The notes: generated from the letters alone by a model not told the origin. A stretch of DNA of 18,232 nucleotides from Thermoplasmata archaeon (GCA_030044475.1 JASHVP010000172.1:1-18232), one strand, 5' to 3'; shown: positions 1 through 7,564, numbered from the stretch's first letter. Program-made: numbers and translations.

Positions 1-2818
1 GTACTCCGGGCTCGCGACGGTCACGGCCCCCGCGACGCTGGCCTCGGGCGCCCCGGTCATCTCGCTCGCTCCGGCCGTCACCCTGACCGGCTCGGTCGCG
101 GCGCTCCCGTCCGCCAACTCGACCGCGGTCGTCGCCTACGCGGCGACCGGGGGCAGCACGCTGGCGTGGGTCGGCGGGAACGGGAGCTACGTGCTCCGCC
201 TCCCGGCGGGGAGCTACAGCCTCCTCGCCCTCCAGGGGACGACCGGGAAGACGCAGCCGATCTACTCGGCGATCGGCTCCGTCACGCTCGTGGGGCCGAC
301 GACCGTCAACCTCCGGCCGACGTCCGCGATCGCCGCGCGCTTCGTGGTCGGGACGACGCTCCCCGACGGGGCGTTCTACGCGGCGGCGAACGCCTCCGTC
401 ACGATCTCGGCCGGCCCGAGCGGCCCGAGCGTCCCGATCGCGGTCGCGGCGAACGGCTCCGCGGCCGCGTACGTCCCCGCCTCGCTGCCGATCTCCGCCC
501 CGTCGTACTGCGTCGCCGCTTCGGCGCCGGGGTACCAGACGACGCGGGAGTGCGGCCTCACGCCGAACGGGCTCGCCGACCTGAACGACTTCTCCCTGCC
601 CCTGTCGAACGTCGCGGTGACCCTCCGCGTCGAGGGACTGCCCGCGGGCCAGCCGATCACCGTGAACTTCACGGCCGAGAGCCCCACCGCGGTCGATCGC
701 AACCTGACCGGAGGGCCGACGTTCTCCCTCTCGCTCCCGCCGGGCGAGTACGGGGTCGGCGCCGAGGCGAAGATCGGCAACGGGACGACCGTCTATCTGC
801 CCCCGACCCTCCTCTCGACCGAGATCCCGTTCGGCGCGACGATCTCCCAGCTCACGCTCGTCGTGATCGCCCAGATCAACTCGACCGGCACGCTCTCGGT
901 GCCGTCGGGGATCTCGACCGGCAACGTCACCGTCGCGCTCTCGTCGCCCGTGATGAACATCACCGTCAACGGGACCGCGTACACGAAAGGGTTCCACGTG
1001 GCGCCGGGGTCCTACACCGCCCACGTGCAGGCGTCGAGCGGCGCGACGACGTACGTCAATCTGACCCGGGTCACGGTGAGTAGCTCCGGGGCGATCACGC
1101 CGAAGCTCGTGCTGAACCGCGTGGGGGTGACCCTGAGCGGCACGGTCACCTCGAGGACCGGGACCCCCCTCTCCCTGAACGCGACGGTCACGCTGCGGAG
1201 CACCACCGGGGTGACGCTGCAGACGTCCGTGACGTCCGGCTCGTTCTCGACCGTCGTCGCGCCGAATGCGACGTACCGCGCGTTCGCCAACGCGACCGTT
1301 TCGACCTCGGGCCCGAACGGGAGCTATTTCGTCACCTGGAGCTCGACGCCGCAGGCGACCTGCACGGTCACCTCGATCTCCTCCCAATGCACGGTCCCGA
1401 TGCAGGCGACGGAGCAGCCGGTCTGGTTGAACGGGACGCTCTCGAGTCCCGGGGTCCCCGGACTCGTGAACGGGACCGTCCGTCTCGTCGGGCCGTACCC
1501 GTACGCGAACGTGACGTTCGTCAACACCACCACCGGCGCGTTCACCGCCCAGGTCCTCCCCGGAGCGTACTCGGTCTACGCGTCGGGCGGCGGGGGATCC
1601 GAGCCGCTCGCGACGTTCGCGTCCGCGCTGGCGTTGCCGTCGACCCAAGGGTCGAACCTGTCGCTCTCGCTCGCTCCGACGTGGATCGACACGATCTCCA
1701 TCACGGGCCCGAACGCGACCGTCGGGCACGCCGGCTTCGCCAACCTCACCGTCTCGAACGTCTTCGGCGATCGGGCGCTCTATCCCCTCGTCACGCCGGG
1801 GACCTCCGTCCGCATCGCGCTCCCGGTCGGAACGTACGTCGTCTCGGCCGTGGCGCCCGGGAGCCTGAACGGCGTCCCCGGGAACGCCACCGCCCGCGCG
1901 ACCGTCGCGATCGTCAGCGGGAACGTCGGGACCGTCCTGGCGCTGAACGTCACGGTCGTGCGGTCCGTCGCGGCGAACCTGGTCGGTCCGACGTCCGCCC
2001 TCGTCAACGCGGGCGGCACGGCGTCGTTCGCGTTCTCGGTCCGGAACTCGGGGAACGTGCCGATCACCGTCCACCCGGTCGGCTCCCCGTCGTACTGGTC
2101 GTTCAACTTCACGATGGGCAACGTCACGCTCTCCCCGGGCGGCGCCGCGGCCGCGGGCGAGGCGGTGATCACGGTCCCGGGCGGGACGCCGGTCGACCAC
2201 CCCGCCGTGGCGATTGAGTTCGCCCTGGCGAACGGCACGATCGTCGGGAAGACGTCGATCGCGCCGACCGTCAACGTCGTCGGGTACTATGGAGTCGCCG
2301 TCGGGAAGTCGACCGCGGCCGTGGAGATCGGCCCCGCCACGGCGGTCCTGCCGTTCTACCTGGTCGACACCGGCAACGCGAAGGAGACGGTCCTCCTCAC
2401 CGTCGTCGATCAGAACCGGATCGTGGCCGACGGCTGGACGGTGCTGTTCACCGGCCAGTCGGCCGGGGCGTCGTACAAGGTCAGCCTCTCCGCCGGCCAG
2501 AACTCGACCCAGCACCTGAACCTGACCGCGACCTCGGCGATCTTCATCCCGCCGCTCAGCGCGACGGTGATGGCGACGGTCGTCAACGCCTCCGGGGCGG
2601 CGAGCGCCTCGGTGACGCTCTCGGTCCCGACCGGCTACGTCAAGGTCTCGACCGCGAACTCGACGGCGCTCGTGATCACCGGGCCGTCGATCGGCCCGGG
2701 CCCGTCGGCGCTCCCCGACTGGGTGATCCCGCTCCTCTCGTTCGTCCCGGCGATCGCCCTCGTCGGGGCGGTGCTCACCTACCGGTGGTGGCGCACCCGG
2801 CGGTGGACGCGGCGATGA
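1..2818 (+). CDS. Large sequon-rich surface protein with beta-sandwich repeats and C-terminal anchor (5' end outside window)
   Basis: The reading frame is open from position 2, so the start lies upstream; 938 residues are visible. The chain is Ser/Thr/Val/Gly/Asn-rich and built from repeated beta-sandwich-like units resembling carboxypeptidase-regulatory-like domains (recurring pattern of G-T-V ... G-x-F-x-A-x-V-x-P-G-x-Y-x-V). A CARDB/NEW3-like segment follows (V-N-A-G-G-T-A-S-F-A-F-S-V-R-N-S-G-N). About 30 N-x-S/T sequons are present. The C-terminus is one hydrophobic helix after LPDWVIPLL, followed by a basic tail rich in Arg and Trp, so the protein should sit outside the cell with a cytoplasmic tail. 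This suggests an S-layer, adhesin or other heavily glycosylated envelope protein; domain names are judged by eye. Its TGA stop overlaps the next gene's ATG, so the two are probably translated together. Confidence 0.85.
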   Translation, partial: YSGLATVTAPATLASGAPVISLAPAVTLTGSVAALPSANSTAVVAYAATGGSTLAWVGGNGSYVLRLPAGSYSLLALQGTTGKTQPIYSAIGSVTLVGPTTVNLRPTSAIAARFVVGTTLPDGAFYAAANASVTISAGPSGPSVPIAVAANGSAAAYVPASLPISAPSYCVAASAPGYQTTRECGLTPNGLADLNDFSLPLSNVAVTLRVEGLPAGQPITVNFTAESPTAVDRNLTGGPTFSLSLPPGEYGVGAEAKIGNGTTVYLPPTLLSTEIPFGATISQLTLVVIAQINSTGTLSVPSGISTGNVTVALSSPVMNITVNGTAYTKGFHVAPGSYTAHVQASSGATTYVNLTRVTVSSSGAITPKLVLNRVGVTLSGTVTSRTGTPLSLNATVTLRSTTGVTLQTSVTSGSFSTVVAPNATYRAFANATVSTSGPNGSYFVTWSSTPQATCTVTSISSQCTVPMQATEQPVWLNGTLSSPGVPGLVNGTVRLVGPYPYANVTFVNTTTGAFTAQVLPGAYSVYASGGGGSEPLATFASALALPSTQGSNLSLSLAPTWIDTISITGPNATVGHAGFANLTVSNVFGDRALYPLVTPGTSVRIALPVGTYVVSAVAPGSLNGVPGNATARATVAIVSGNVGTVLALNVTVVRSVAANLVGPTSALVNAGGTASFAFSVRNSGNVPITVHPVGSPSYWSFNFTMGNVTLSPGGAAAAGEAVITVPGGTPVDHPAVAIEFALANGTIVGKTSIAPTVNVVGYYGVAVGKSTAAVEIGPATAVLPFYLVDTGNAKETVLLTVVDQNRIVADGWTVLFTGQSAGASYKVSLSAGQNSTQHLNLTATSAIFIPPLSATVMATVVNASGAASASVTLSVPTGYVKVSTANSTALVITGPSIGPGPSALPDWVIPLLSFVPAIALVGAVLTYRWWRTRRWTRR

Positions 2819-3642
2819 GGAATCTCCGCGCCGTCGCCGCCGCCGTCGCGCTCGTCGCCGTCATCGGTCTCCTGCTCCCGATCGGCCCCGCTGCGCCCTC
2901 CCCCGCCGGGCGATTGACCGCGAGCTCGACCCCGGTCACCGGCAACGTGACCGGCCCCACGGTGCTCGCGTGGGACGCGCACTCGAACTACTACGTCAAC
3001 GGGACCGGCGGGCCGGCGTTCGCGCCGAACGGGACCCAGGTGGGGAACCTCACCTGGTACGCGTCGCTCCTGGCCGCCAACCTGACGGGGATCTCGCTCT
3101 CGCCGACGTCGAACGCGATCGTCGGCGGGAACGCCTCGCTCGCGATCCTGACGGTCGGCAACATCAGCGAACCGCTCACGATCGCGGTGATGCTCTCCTC
3201 GGTCTACCAGACGGACAACGTCTCGATCAACTTCACCTACACGCTCCACGTCGTCCAGCCATACGTCGTCGCGGCGACGCTCGTCTGCGGGCCGTCCGCC
3301 GGGACGGACGCGTTCCAGGTCGTGGTCGACCTCGACGGGGCCGCGGTCGGCAGCGTGACCGTCCCGTCGCTCCTGCCGAACGGGACGTACCACCTGTCGT
3401 TCAAGTACGCCGTGCTGTCCCTCGCGTCGGGATGGCACACGTTCACGGTCTCGCTCGCGGCGCTCCACGGTCTCGTCCGATTCTCGGGCGGGGCGACGGT
3501 CTACTCGCAGTCGTTCTACGTCCCGGGGCCGGCGACGAGCTACACGCTCTGGTACGTCGCCGGATTCGTCGCGTTCTTCGGGGTACTCTTTATATTGCTC
3601 ACCCGGGTGGCCGCGCGCCGGCGCGGCGCCGTGCGGCGCTAG
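2815..3642 (+). CDS. Exported membrane-anchored surface protein coupled to the preceding gene
   Basis: This encodes 275 residues starting MRNLRAVAAAVALVAVIGLL. That N-terminus has basic residues followed by a hydrophobic core and a Pro/Ala-rich stretch, as in a signal peptide. The ATG at 2815 is chosen over an in-frame GTG at 2785 because it forms an ATGA overlap with the upstream stop and puts the signal peptide at the very N-terminus. The middle is a beta-rich ectodomain with ten N-x-S/T sequons. The C-terminus is one transmembrane helix (SYTLWYVAGFVAFFGVLFIL) with an Arg-rich cytoplasmic tail. No known family is recognised. Topology and sequon density match the upstream protein, so the two may form one envelope complex (inference). 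The helix codons include a TATA box for the next operon. Confidence 0.85.
   Translation: MRNLRAVAAAVALVAVIGLLLPIGPAAPSPAGRLTASSTPVTGNVTGPTVLAWDAHSNYYVNGTGGPAFAPNGTQVGNLTWYASLLAANLTGISLSPTSNAIVGGNASLAILTVGNISEPLTIAVMLSSVYQTDNVSINFTYTLHVVQPYVVAATLVCGPSAGTDAFQVVVDLDGAAVGSVTVPSLLPNGTYHLSFKYAVLSLASGWHTFTVSLAALHGLVRFSGGATVYSQSFYVPGPATSYTLWYVAGFVAFFGVLFILLTRVAARRRGAVRR
3588..3597 (+). promoter_or_regulatory. TATA box embedded in coding sequence, for the zinc-ribbon/EF-1 beta operon
   Basis: CTTTATATTG is the most AT-rich tract in the area and matches an archaeal TATA box. It lies about 65-70 bases before the ATG at 3661, so transcription would start near 3618 with a leader of roughly 40 bases. It falls inside the last transmembrane helix of the upstream protein, where TTT-ATA-TTG are AT-ending or AT-rich codons rarely used elsewhere in the window. 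Confidence 0.6.
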
Positions 3643-3660
3643 CGGCGACGGGTCGTTCGG

Positions 3661-3834
3661 ATGGCAGCGCAGGTCGAGCTTCGGTGCACCTCCTGCGGAC
3701 GCGCGGTGCCGGCGAAGGGCGCGACCCAGTTCCTCTGCCCGCAGTGCGGCGAGGTGTCGATCGGCCGCTGCGCGCGCTGCCGCGACCAGAGCGTGGGGTT
3801 CATCTGCCCGAAGTGCGGCTTCGAGGGTCCGTAG
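3661..3834 (+). CDS. Small zinc-ribbon protein, HVO_2753/DUF1610-like (57 aa)
   Basis: ATG at 3661 to TAG at 3832-3834 encodes 57 residues beginning MAAQVELRCTSCGR. Four CxxC pairs are visible: CTSC (9-12), CPQC (26-29), CARC (37-40) and CPKC (49-52), enough for two zinc ribbons. Length and Cys spacing match the small archaeal zinc-finger proteins annotated as Zn-ribbon RNA-binding or DUF1610/HVO_2753-like. In euryarchaea this gene commonly sits directly before EF-1 beta, as it does here with 9 bases between them, which supports both calls. A role in RNA binding or translation is inferred from the family and context. Confidence 0.85.
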   Translation: MAAQVELRCTSCGRAVPAKGATQFLCPQCGEVSIGRCARCRDQSVGFICPKCGFEGP

Positions 3835-3843
3835 GGGGCCTCC

Positions 3844-4110
3844 GTGGGACAGGTCGCGGTCCTCTTCCGGCTGATGCCGCAGGCGGTCGACTCCGACCTG
3901 GCGGCGATCGCCGCGGCGGCCCGCGCCGCCGTCCCGTCCGGCGTGACGGTCCGCGGGATGCAGGTCAAGGACATCGCCTACGGGCTCCGTGCGCTCCTCC
4001 TCTCCGTCGTGATGAACGACGCCGGCGGGGTCCTCGAGGCGACCGAACAGGCGCTCGCGAAGGTGCCGCACGTCGAGTCGGTCGAGGTGATGGAAGAGGG
4101 GCTGCTGTAG
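3844..4110 (+). CDS. ef1b: Translation elongation factor 1 beta (archaeal)
   Basis: GTG-started gene of 88 residues, the usual length of archaeal EF-1 beta (EF1_GNE domain). This factor is the guanine-nucleotide exchange factor that reloads EF-1 alpha with GTP after aminoacyl-tRNA delivery. The sequence shows the single alpha/beta fold: MGQVAVLFRLMPQ strand, a helix of about residues 18-29, the conserved V-K-D-I-A-Y-G-L-R-A-L segment near residues 41-51, and the C-terminal V-E-S-V-E-V-M-E strand. A G-rich tract (GTAGGGGG) precedes the GTG. It is probably cotranscribed with the zinc-ribbon gene before it and the membrane hydrolase 22 bases after it. Confidence 0.93.
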   Translation: MGQVAVLFRLMPQAVDSDLAAIAAAARAAVPSGVTVRGMQVKDIAYGLRALLLSVVMNDAGGVLEATEQALAKVPHVESVEVMEEGLL

Positions 4111-4132
4111 GAGCACCCCCGCTCCCCGGCCC

Positions 4133-5119
4133 GTGGACCTGCTGACCCACGTCCTGGTCGCGTACCTCCTCACCTTCGGGATCGTCGGCTTCCAGCCGCA
4201 GTACCTGGCCGCCGGAGCTCTCGCGGGGGGCCTCCCCGACGCCGACGCGCTGTTCTTCCCGCTCGCGCGACGCTTCCCGATCCTCCGGCACCACGGCATC
4301 ACGCACTCTCTGTTCGGGGTGACGGTCGTCGCCGGGGCGGGGGCGCTCCTGGGGCCGGCGATCGCGTCGGGGTCCCCGTGGGTCTACTTCCTCGTCATGG
4401 AGGTCGGCGGCTGCGCGCACATCCTCCAGGACGGGTTCACGAACTTCTCGGTCCCGCCGCTCCTCCCGTTCTCCGAGCGGCGTCTCGAGCTGGACGCCGA
4501 CCGGGCGATCAATTTCGTGACGCTCGCCGTGTCGGCCGTGTCGTTCTACGTGCTGCTCGGCGTCGAGCGGAACCACGTCGCGTTCGACCTCTACCTCGCG
4601 ACGATCGACGTCCTCGTCGCCTTCTTCGTCCTCTACTTCTCGGTGCGGCTCGCGGGCCGGATCGTCGTCGGCCGACGGCTCGGCGCCCTGGGCGGCTTCG
4701 ACCACGTGCTGCCGACGGGCAACCCGTTCGCCTGGCTGCTCCTGAAGGAGGAGGTCGCGAACGGCCGGTCGACGACGACCTGGGCCCGGTACGTCTTCGG
4801 CCGCGGGGTGGTCGCCGGCCCCTACCGGGCCGAGGGGCCGCTCGAGCCGACGACGCATCCGGAGGCGGCCCCGAGGTGCGCGGAGGAGGCGCTGGAGTGG
4901 TCGTACCCGCTCGCCCGGGCGGCGAGCCGGGTGATCGCGCAGACGTACCACTTCGGCGAGGCGTTCGAGGAGGCGGGCGGCAGCTGGGTCGCCGTGTGGT
5001 ACTCCCTCGAGTTCACGGCGTTCGGCCGCGCGTCCGGCGTTCGGGTCCGCTTCCCGGCGACCGGTGGCCCGGCGGAGGTCCGCTCGACGTTCTACCGCCC
5101 GCGGGTCCGGGCGTTCTAG
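4133..5119 (+). CDS. Membrane-bound metal-dependent hydrolase, YdjM/PF04307 family
   Basis: GTG start; 328 residues. The N-terminal 120 residues carry the family pattern: an early His in MDLLTHVLVAYLL (H6), G-L-P-D-A-D (D36, D38), R-H-H-G-I-T-H-S (H53, H54, H58) and H-I-L-Q-D (H96, D100), which form a likely metal site. Several hydrophobic helices (about 8-32, 62-95, 126-145, 150-170) make it an integral membrane protein. The hydrophilic C-terminal half (about 190-328) has no family I recognise and is longer than the core domain requires. The E. coli relative YdjM is an SOS-regulated membrane protein of uncertain reaction, so substrate and pathway remain open. It ends 7 bases from the convergent PHP gene. 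Confidence 0.8.
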   Translation: MDLLTHVLVAYLLTFGIVGFQPQYLAAGALAGGLPDADALFFPLARRFPILRHHGITHSLFGVTVVAGAGALLGPAIASGSPWVYFLVMEVGGCAHILQDGFTNFSVPPLLPFSERRLELDADRAINFVTLAVSAVSFYVLLGVERNHVAFDLYLATIDVLVAFFVLYFSVRLAGRIVVGRRLGALGGFDHVLPTGNPFAWLLLKEEVANGRSTTTWARYVFGRGVVAGPYRAEGPLEPTTHPEAAPRCAEEALEWSYPLARAASRVIAQTYHFGEAFEEAGGSWVAVWYSLEFTAFGRASGVRVRFPATGGPAEVRSTFYRPRVRAF

Positions 5120-5126
5120 CGGCCGG

Positions 5127-5804
5127 CTACCCCCCGCGCAATCGACGGACCAGCTCGGCGGGCGCGCGCACGACGACCCGTTCGATCCGGTCGTCCGGAA
5201 CGCCGGCTCCCCTCGCGATCCGACGGGCGAGCTCGACGGGGATTAGGTCCTCCGGACGGTGCGCGTCCGAGTCGACGACGAGCTCGGCGCCGGCCTCGAG
5301 GGCCCGCCGGACCACCCCGCCGTTCCCGAGCGCGTGGCCGGGACGGCCGGAGAGTTCGAGCGCGACCGAGTGCGCCCGGGCGAGCTCCGCGTCGGCGGCG
5401 TCGAGGATCCCCGGATGCGCGAGCACGTCGACCTCCGCACACTCCACCGCCGCGTGATTGGTCCCCGCCGGGACGTGCTCCAAGAGGGTCTCCCCGTGGA
5501 CGATCACGATTTCGGCGCCCGCCCGGCGCGCGGCCTTCGCCGCGTCCGCGATGCGGCGGGCGGGCAGTTTCGTGAGCTCGACCCCGATCAACGGCACGAA
5601 CCGGCTCCCATCCCACACCGACGCTTCCGCCCGCAGGCGGTCGAGCAGCGGTTTCGGGTCCTCGGCCGACACGTGGTCGGTGAGGGCGAGCGCCCGGTGG
5701 AGGAGGACCTCGGCTTCGTTCCACATGTCCGTCGGGGAGGTGACGCCGTCGCTGAGGTACGAATGGGAGTGGAAGTCGATCCGTTCACGGAGGGGTTCGG
5801 TCAT
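5127..5804 (-). CDS. PHP-domain phosphoesterase (histidinol-phosphatase-like)
   Basis: 225 residues from an ATG. The PHP metal-binding motifs are in order: D-F-H-S-H (H12, H14), S-D-G (D19), L-T-D-H (D43, H44), G-V-E-L (E76), I-V-H-G-E (H103), L-A-H-P-G (H130) and D-S-D-A-H (D178, D180, H182). Such proteins hydrolyse phosphoesters with a two- or three-metal centre. Archaeal members of this size are usually annotated as histidinol-phosphatase-domain proteins, though the substrate cannot be read from sequence and no his genes are nearby. It starts 40 bases after the ferredoxin stop on the same strand with no AT-rich promoter between them, so it is probably the second gene of that unit. Confidence 0.87.
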   Translation of the reverse strand: MTEPLRERIDFHSHSYLSDGVTSPTDMWNEAEVLLHRALALTDHVSAEDPKPLLDRLRAEASVWDGSRFVPLIGVELTKLPARRIADAAKAARRAGAEIVIVHGETLLEHVPAGTNHAAVECAEVDVLAHPGILDAADAELARAHSVALELSGRPGHALGNGGVVRRALEAGAELVVDSDAHRPEDLIPVELARRIARGAGVPDDRIERVVVRAPAELVRRLRGG

Positions 5805-5844
5805 CGGCCTCGGGCCACGCCCTGCGGCGCCGGGTCCGCCTCGC

Positions 5845-6123
5845 CTACTTGTAGGTCGACTGGTGGACGGTGCCCTCGTCGTCGACGATGGTGATGCACT
5901 CGCCCTCGCACTCGAACAGGCAGGCCTCGCACATGATGCAGTCGGGGCCGTGGATGACCGCCGACTTCTCGGCCCGGAACTGGAACTTCGCCGCCACCGC
6001 GGGGTCGTCGACCACGTTCGGCCAATTCTCGCGAGGCTGCATCTCGAAGACCGTCACGGGGCAGACGTCGCGGCAGTGGCTACAACCCGTGCACTTCTCG
6101 TGGGCGACCTCGACGCTGACCAT
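5845..6123 (-). CDS. 2[4Fe-4S] ferredoxin
   Basis: 92 residues. The first cluster motif is C11-x2-C14-x2-C17-x3-C21-P; the second is C62-x2-C65-x2-C68-x3-C72, with a further Cys at 76. The two motifs are about 40 residues apart, so there is an insertion compared with the shortest clostridial ferredoxins. Low-potential ferredoxins of this type carry electrons between oxidoreductases in the cytoplasm; the partner cannot be told from the sequence. It has its own TATA box upstream and the PHP gene directly downstream. The aldo/keto reductase upstream uses nicotinamide cofactor, so direct functional coupling with it is not implied. Confidence 0.92.
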   Translation of the reverse strand: MVSVEVAHEKCTGCSHCRDVCPVTVFEMQPRENWPNVVDDPAVAAKFQFRAEKSAVIHGPDCIMCEACLFECEGECITIVDDEGTVHQSTYK

Positions 6124-6150
6124 GGACGTCCTATCCTTCCCACCGAGGCG

Positions 6151-6161
6151 GGATATATTAA
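6151..6161 (-). promoter_or_regulatory. TATA box of the ferredoxin gene
   Basis: Read on the minus strand this is TTAATATATCC, the strongest TATA match in the window. It is centred about 33 bases before the ferredoxin ATG, placing the transcription start within a few bases of the start codon (leaderless or very short leader). Confidence 0.75.
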
Positions 6162-6192
6162 CTGCCGGGCCGCACGGGAGGGTCGGCCGCCG

Positions 6193-7044
6193 TTACGGGA
6201 TCTCCGCGGGGTTCCACGCGCCGACCCGGCCGCCGCCGCGGAGCGCATCCAACCGGCCGACCTCCTCGGGCGCGAGCGAGAAATCGAAGACGCCCGAGTT
6301 CTCCACGATCCGGGCCCGGTGCACCGACTTCGGGAGCTCGACCAGACCGTGCTGCAGCCCCCATCGGAGCAGGATCTGGGCGGGCGTGCGATGGTGCGAC
6401 TCCGCGATCGACCGGACCGCGGGGTCGTCCAGGTGGCGGCCGCGCGTGAGCGGGGACCACGCCTCCACCACGATGCCCCGGTCCTGGCAGTAGGCGAGGA
6501 GCTCGGGGTCGTAGACGAACGGGTGGAACTCCACCTGATTGACCGCGGGCGTGACGTCGGACTTCGCGCGCAACTCCTCGAGGTGCCGGATGGTGTAGTT
6601 GCTCACCCCGATCGCCCGGCAGACCCCCTCCTTCTGGAGTTTCTCGAACGCCTTCCACGTACCGATCCGGTCCTCGGGCGACTTCGCCCGGGGCCAGTGG
6701 ATCAGGTAGAGGTCGATCGGCCCGAGGCCGAGCCGTTCCTGGCTCTGGTGGGCGGCTCGCTGAGCGGCCTCGAACCCGTGGTCGGTATGCCAGAGCTTCG
6801 TCGTGACCCAGATCTCGTCGCGGGGGATCCCGGACGCCCGGACGGCGGCGCCCACATCGGCCTCGTTTCCGTACATCGCCGCCGTGTCGATGTGCCGATA
6901 GCCGACCTCGAGGGCGGCACGGACCGCGTTGCGCGTCACCGCACCGGCCTCGGTCTGGAACACCCCGAGGCCGAGCACCGGGATCGCGCCGCCCTTCTCG
7001 AGCGGGAGGCGGGAGGTCAGATGGAGCGGTCCGCTGCCCGACAT
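6193..7044 (-). CDS. Aldo/keto reductase
   Basis: 283 residues from the ATG at 7044, chosen because a TATA-like element lies 27 bases upstream; an in-frame start 18 bases earlier is possible. This is a TIM-barrel NAD(P)H-dependent carbonyl reductase. The catalytic tetrad is complete: D53 and Y58 in H-I-D-T-A-A-M-Y-G, K83 in V-T-T-K-L-W, and H116 in L-I-H-W-P. Other family marks are G-V-S-N-Y, N-Q-V-E-F-H-P and the cofactor-phosphate motif L-P-K-S-V-H-R-A-R-I. The length is normal for the family. The substrate is unknown, since such enzymes reduce many aldehydes and ketones. It is followed by the ferredoxin, which has a separate promoter. Confidence 0.93.
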   Translation of the reverse strand: MSGSGPLHLTSRLPLEKGGAIPVLGLGVFQTEAGAVTRNAVRAALEVGYRHIDTAAMYGNEADVGAAVRASGIPRDEIWVTTKLWHTDHGFEAAQRAAHQSQERLGLGPIDLYLIHWPRAKSPEDRIGTWKAFEKLQKEGVCRAIGVSNYTIRHLEELRAKSDVTPAVNQVEFHPFVYDPELLAYCQDRGIVVEAWSPLTRGRHLDDPAVRSIAESHHRTPAQILLRWGLQHGLVELPKSVHRARIVENSGVFDFSLAPEEVGRLDALRGGGRVGAWNPAEIP

Positions 7045-7066
7045 CGCCGACCGCCACACCACTCGG

Positions 7067-7076
7067 GCTTATCGGC
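7067..7076 (-). promoter_or_regulatory. TATA-like box of the aldo/keto reductase gene, overlapping an upstream stop codon
   Basis: The minus-strand sequence CCGATAAGCC is the only AT-containing stretch before the gene and is centred 27 bases before its ATG. The TAA at 7069-7071 within it is also the stop codon of the small gene upstream. Confidence 0.5.
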
Positions 7077-7356
7077 TCGCCGGGGGCCCGTCGGCGAAGC
7101 GGGACGGGCGGCCGGTCGCCCGGTATCGTTCGTCGTGGCGGGCCAGCTGGTGTTCGTGTTCCGGGCAGAGGGAGAACCGTCGGCGGGGGGCCGACGCGGA
7201 GGTCGGGTCCGCGAACGCCCCGAACAGGTCGACCGGGTGGGGCCGGTCGTCGCACCCCCCTCCGCTGCCGAGGTCCGGTTCTCCGATGACCGGGCGGAAC
7301 GCGAAGTCGTACGCGGTCCCCATGTCGCACAGGGGACGCTGGAAGATCGCGCTCAC
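7069..7356 (-). CDS. Hypothetical small Cys-containing protein (95 aa)
   Basis: Proposed GTG start at 7356 preceded by CGAGGG about 5 bases away; an ATG at 7323 is the alternative. The codons are strongly G/C-ending, composition looks protein-like, and the frame otherwise fills a gap of about 500 bases. Visible features are a Cys near the start (P-L-C-D-M-G), a second in G-G-G-C-D-D-R-P, and L-C-P-E-H-E-H-Q-L near residue 65, a possible Cys/His metal site. No family is recognised. It ends 24 bases before the aldo/keto reductase start, and its stop codon lies in that gene's promoter. The frame also stays open further upstream, but that part is Arg/Pro/Ser-rich and unconvincing. Confidence 0.45.
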   Translation of the reverse strand: MSAIFQRPLCDMGTAYDFAFRPVIGEPDLGSGGGCDDRPHPVDLFGAFADPTSASAPRRRFSLCPEHEHQLARHDERYRATGRPSRFADGPPASR

Positions 7357-7477
7357 CGAACCCTCGGGCCGCGGCCGCCGGCCCGGGCACGGGGACGATC
7401 GTCGGGGGGGCGAGCCCGAACGGACAGCGCCGGGCGTACCTCGTGGTCCATGGCTCCGGGGGCGGCACCGACGCCTC

Positions 7478-7519
7478 GGGATAAGAGGTTCGTCGGACGA
7501 CCCGGGACCGATAAGAGCG
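7478..7519 (+). promoter_or_regulatory. Twin GATAAGAG boxes upstream of the alpha/beta hydrolase
   Basis: GATAAGAG occurs at 7480-7487 and again at 7510-7517, exactly 30 bases apart, in otherwise GC-rich DNA. On the plus strand the second copy lies about 50 bases before the hydrolase ATG. On the minus strand the first copy, read CTCTTATC, could serve the small gene at 7069-7356. Promoter function is inferred from AT content, position and resemblance to the other TATA-like elements here. Confidence 0.4.
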
Positions 7520-7564
7520 GGCGCCGGGTCGGACCCGGACCGGGGCGAGGCGGAGTCCCGGCCG

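Noticed and set aside
2779..4302. A minus-strand open frame of 507 codons opposite the surface-protein and EF-1 beta genes.
   Set aside because: The plus strand carries convincing genes with signal peptide, zinc ribbon and EF-1 beta features. The antisense frame is Arg/Asp/His-rich and has no domain.
5127..5804. RNase P protein component Rpp30 as identity of the PHP-like gene.
   Set aside because: Rpp30 lacks most PHP metal ligands; this protein retains the full set of His/Asp motifs, which fits an active phosphoesterase.
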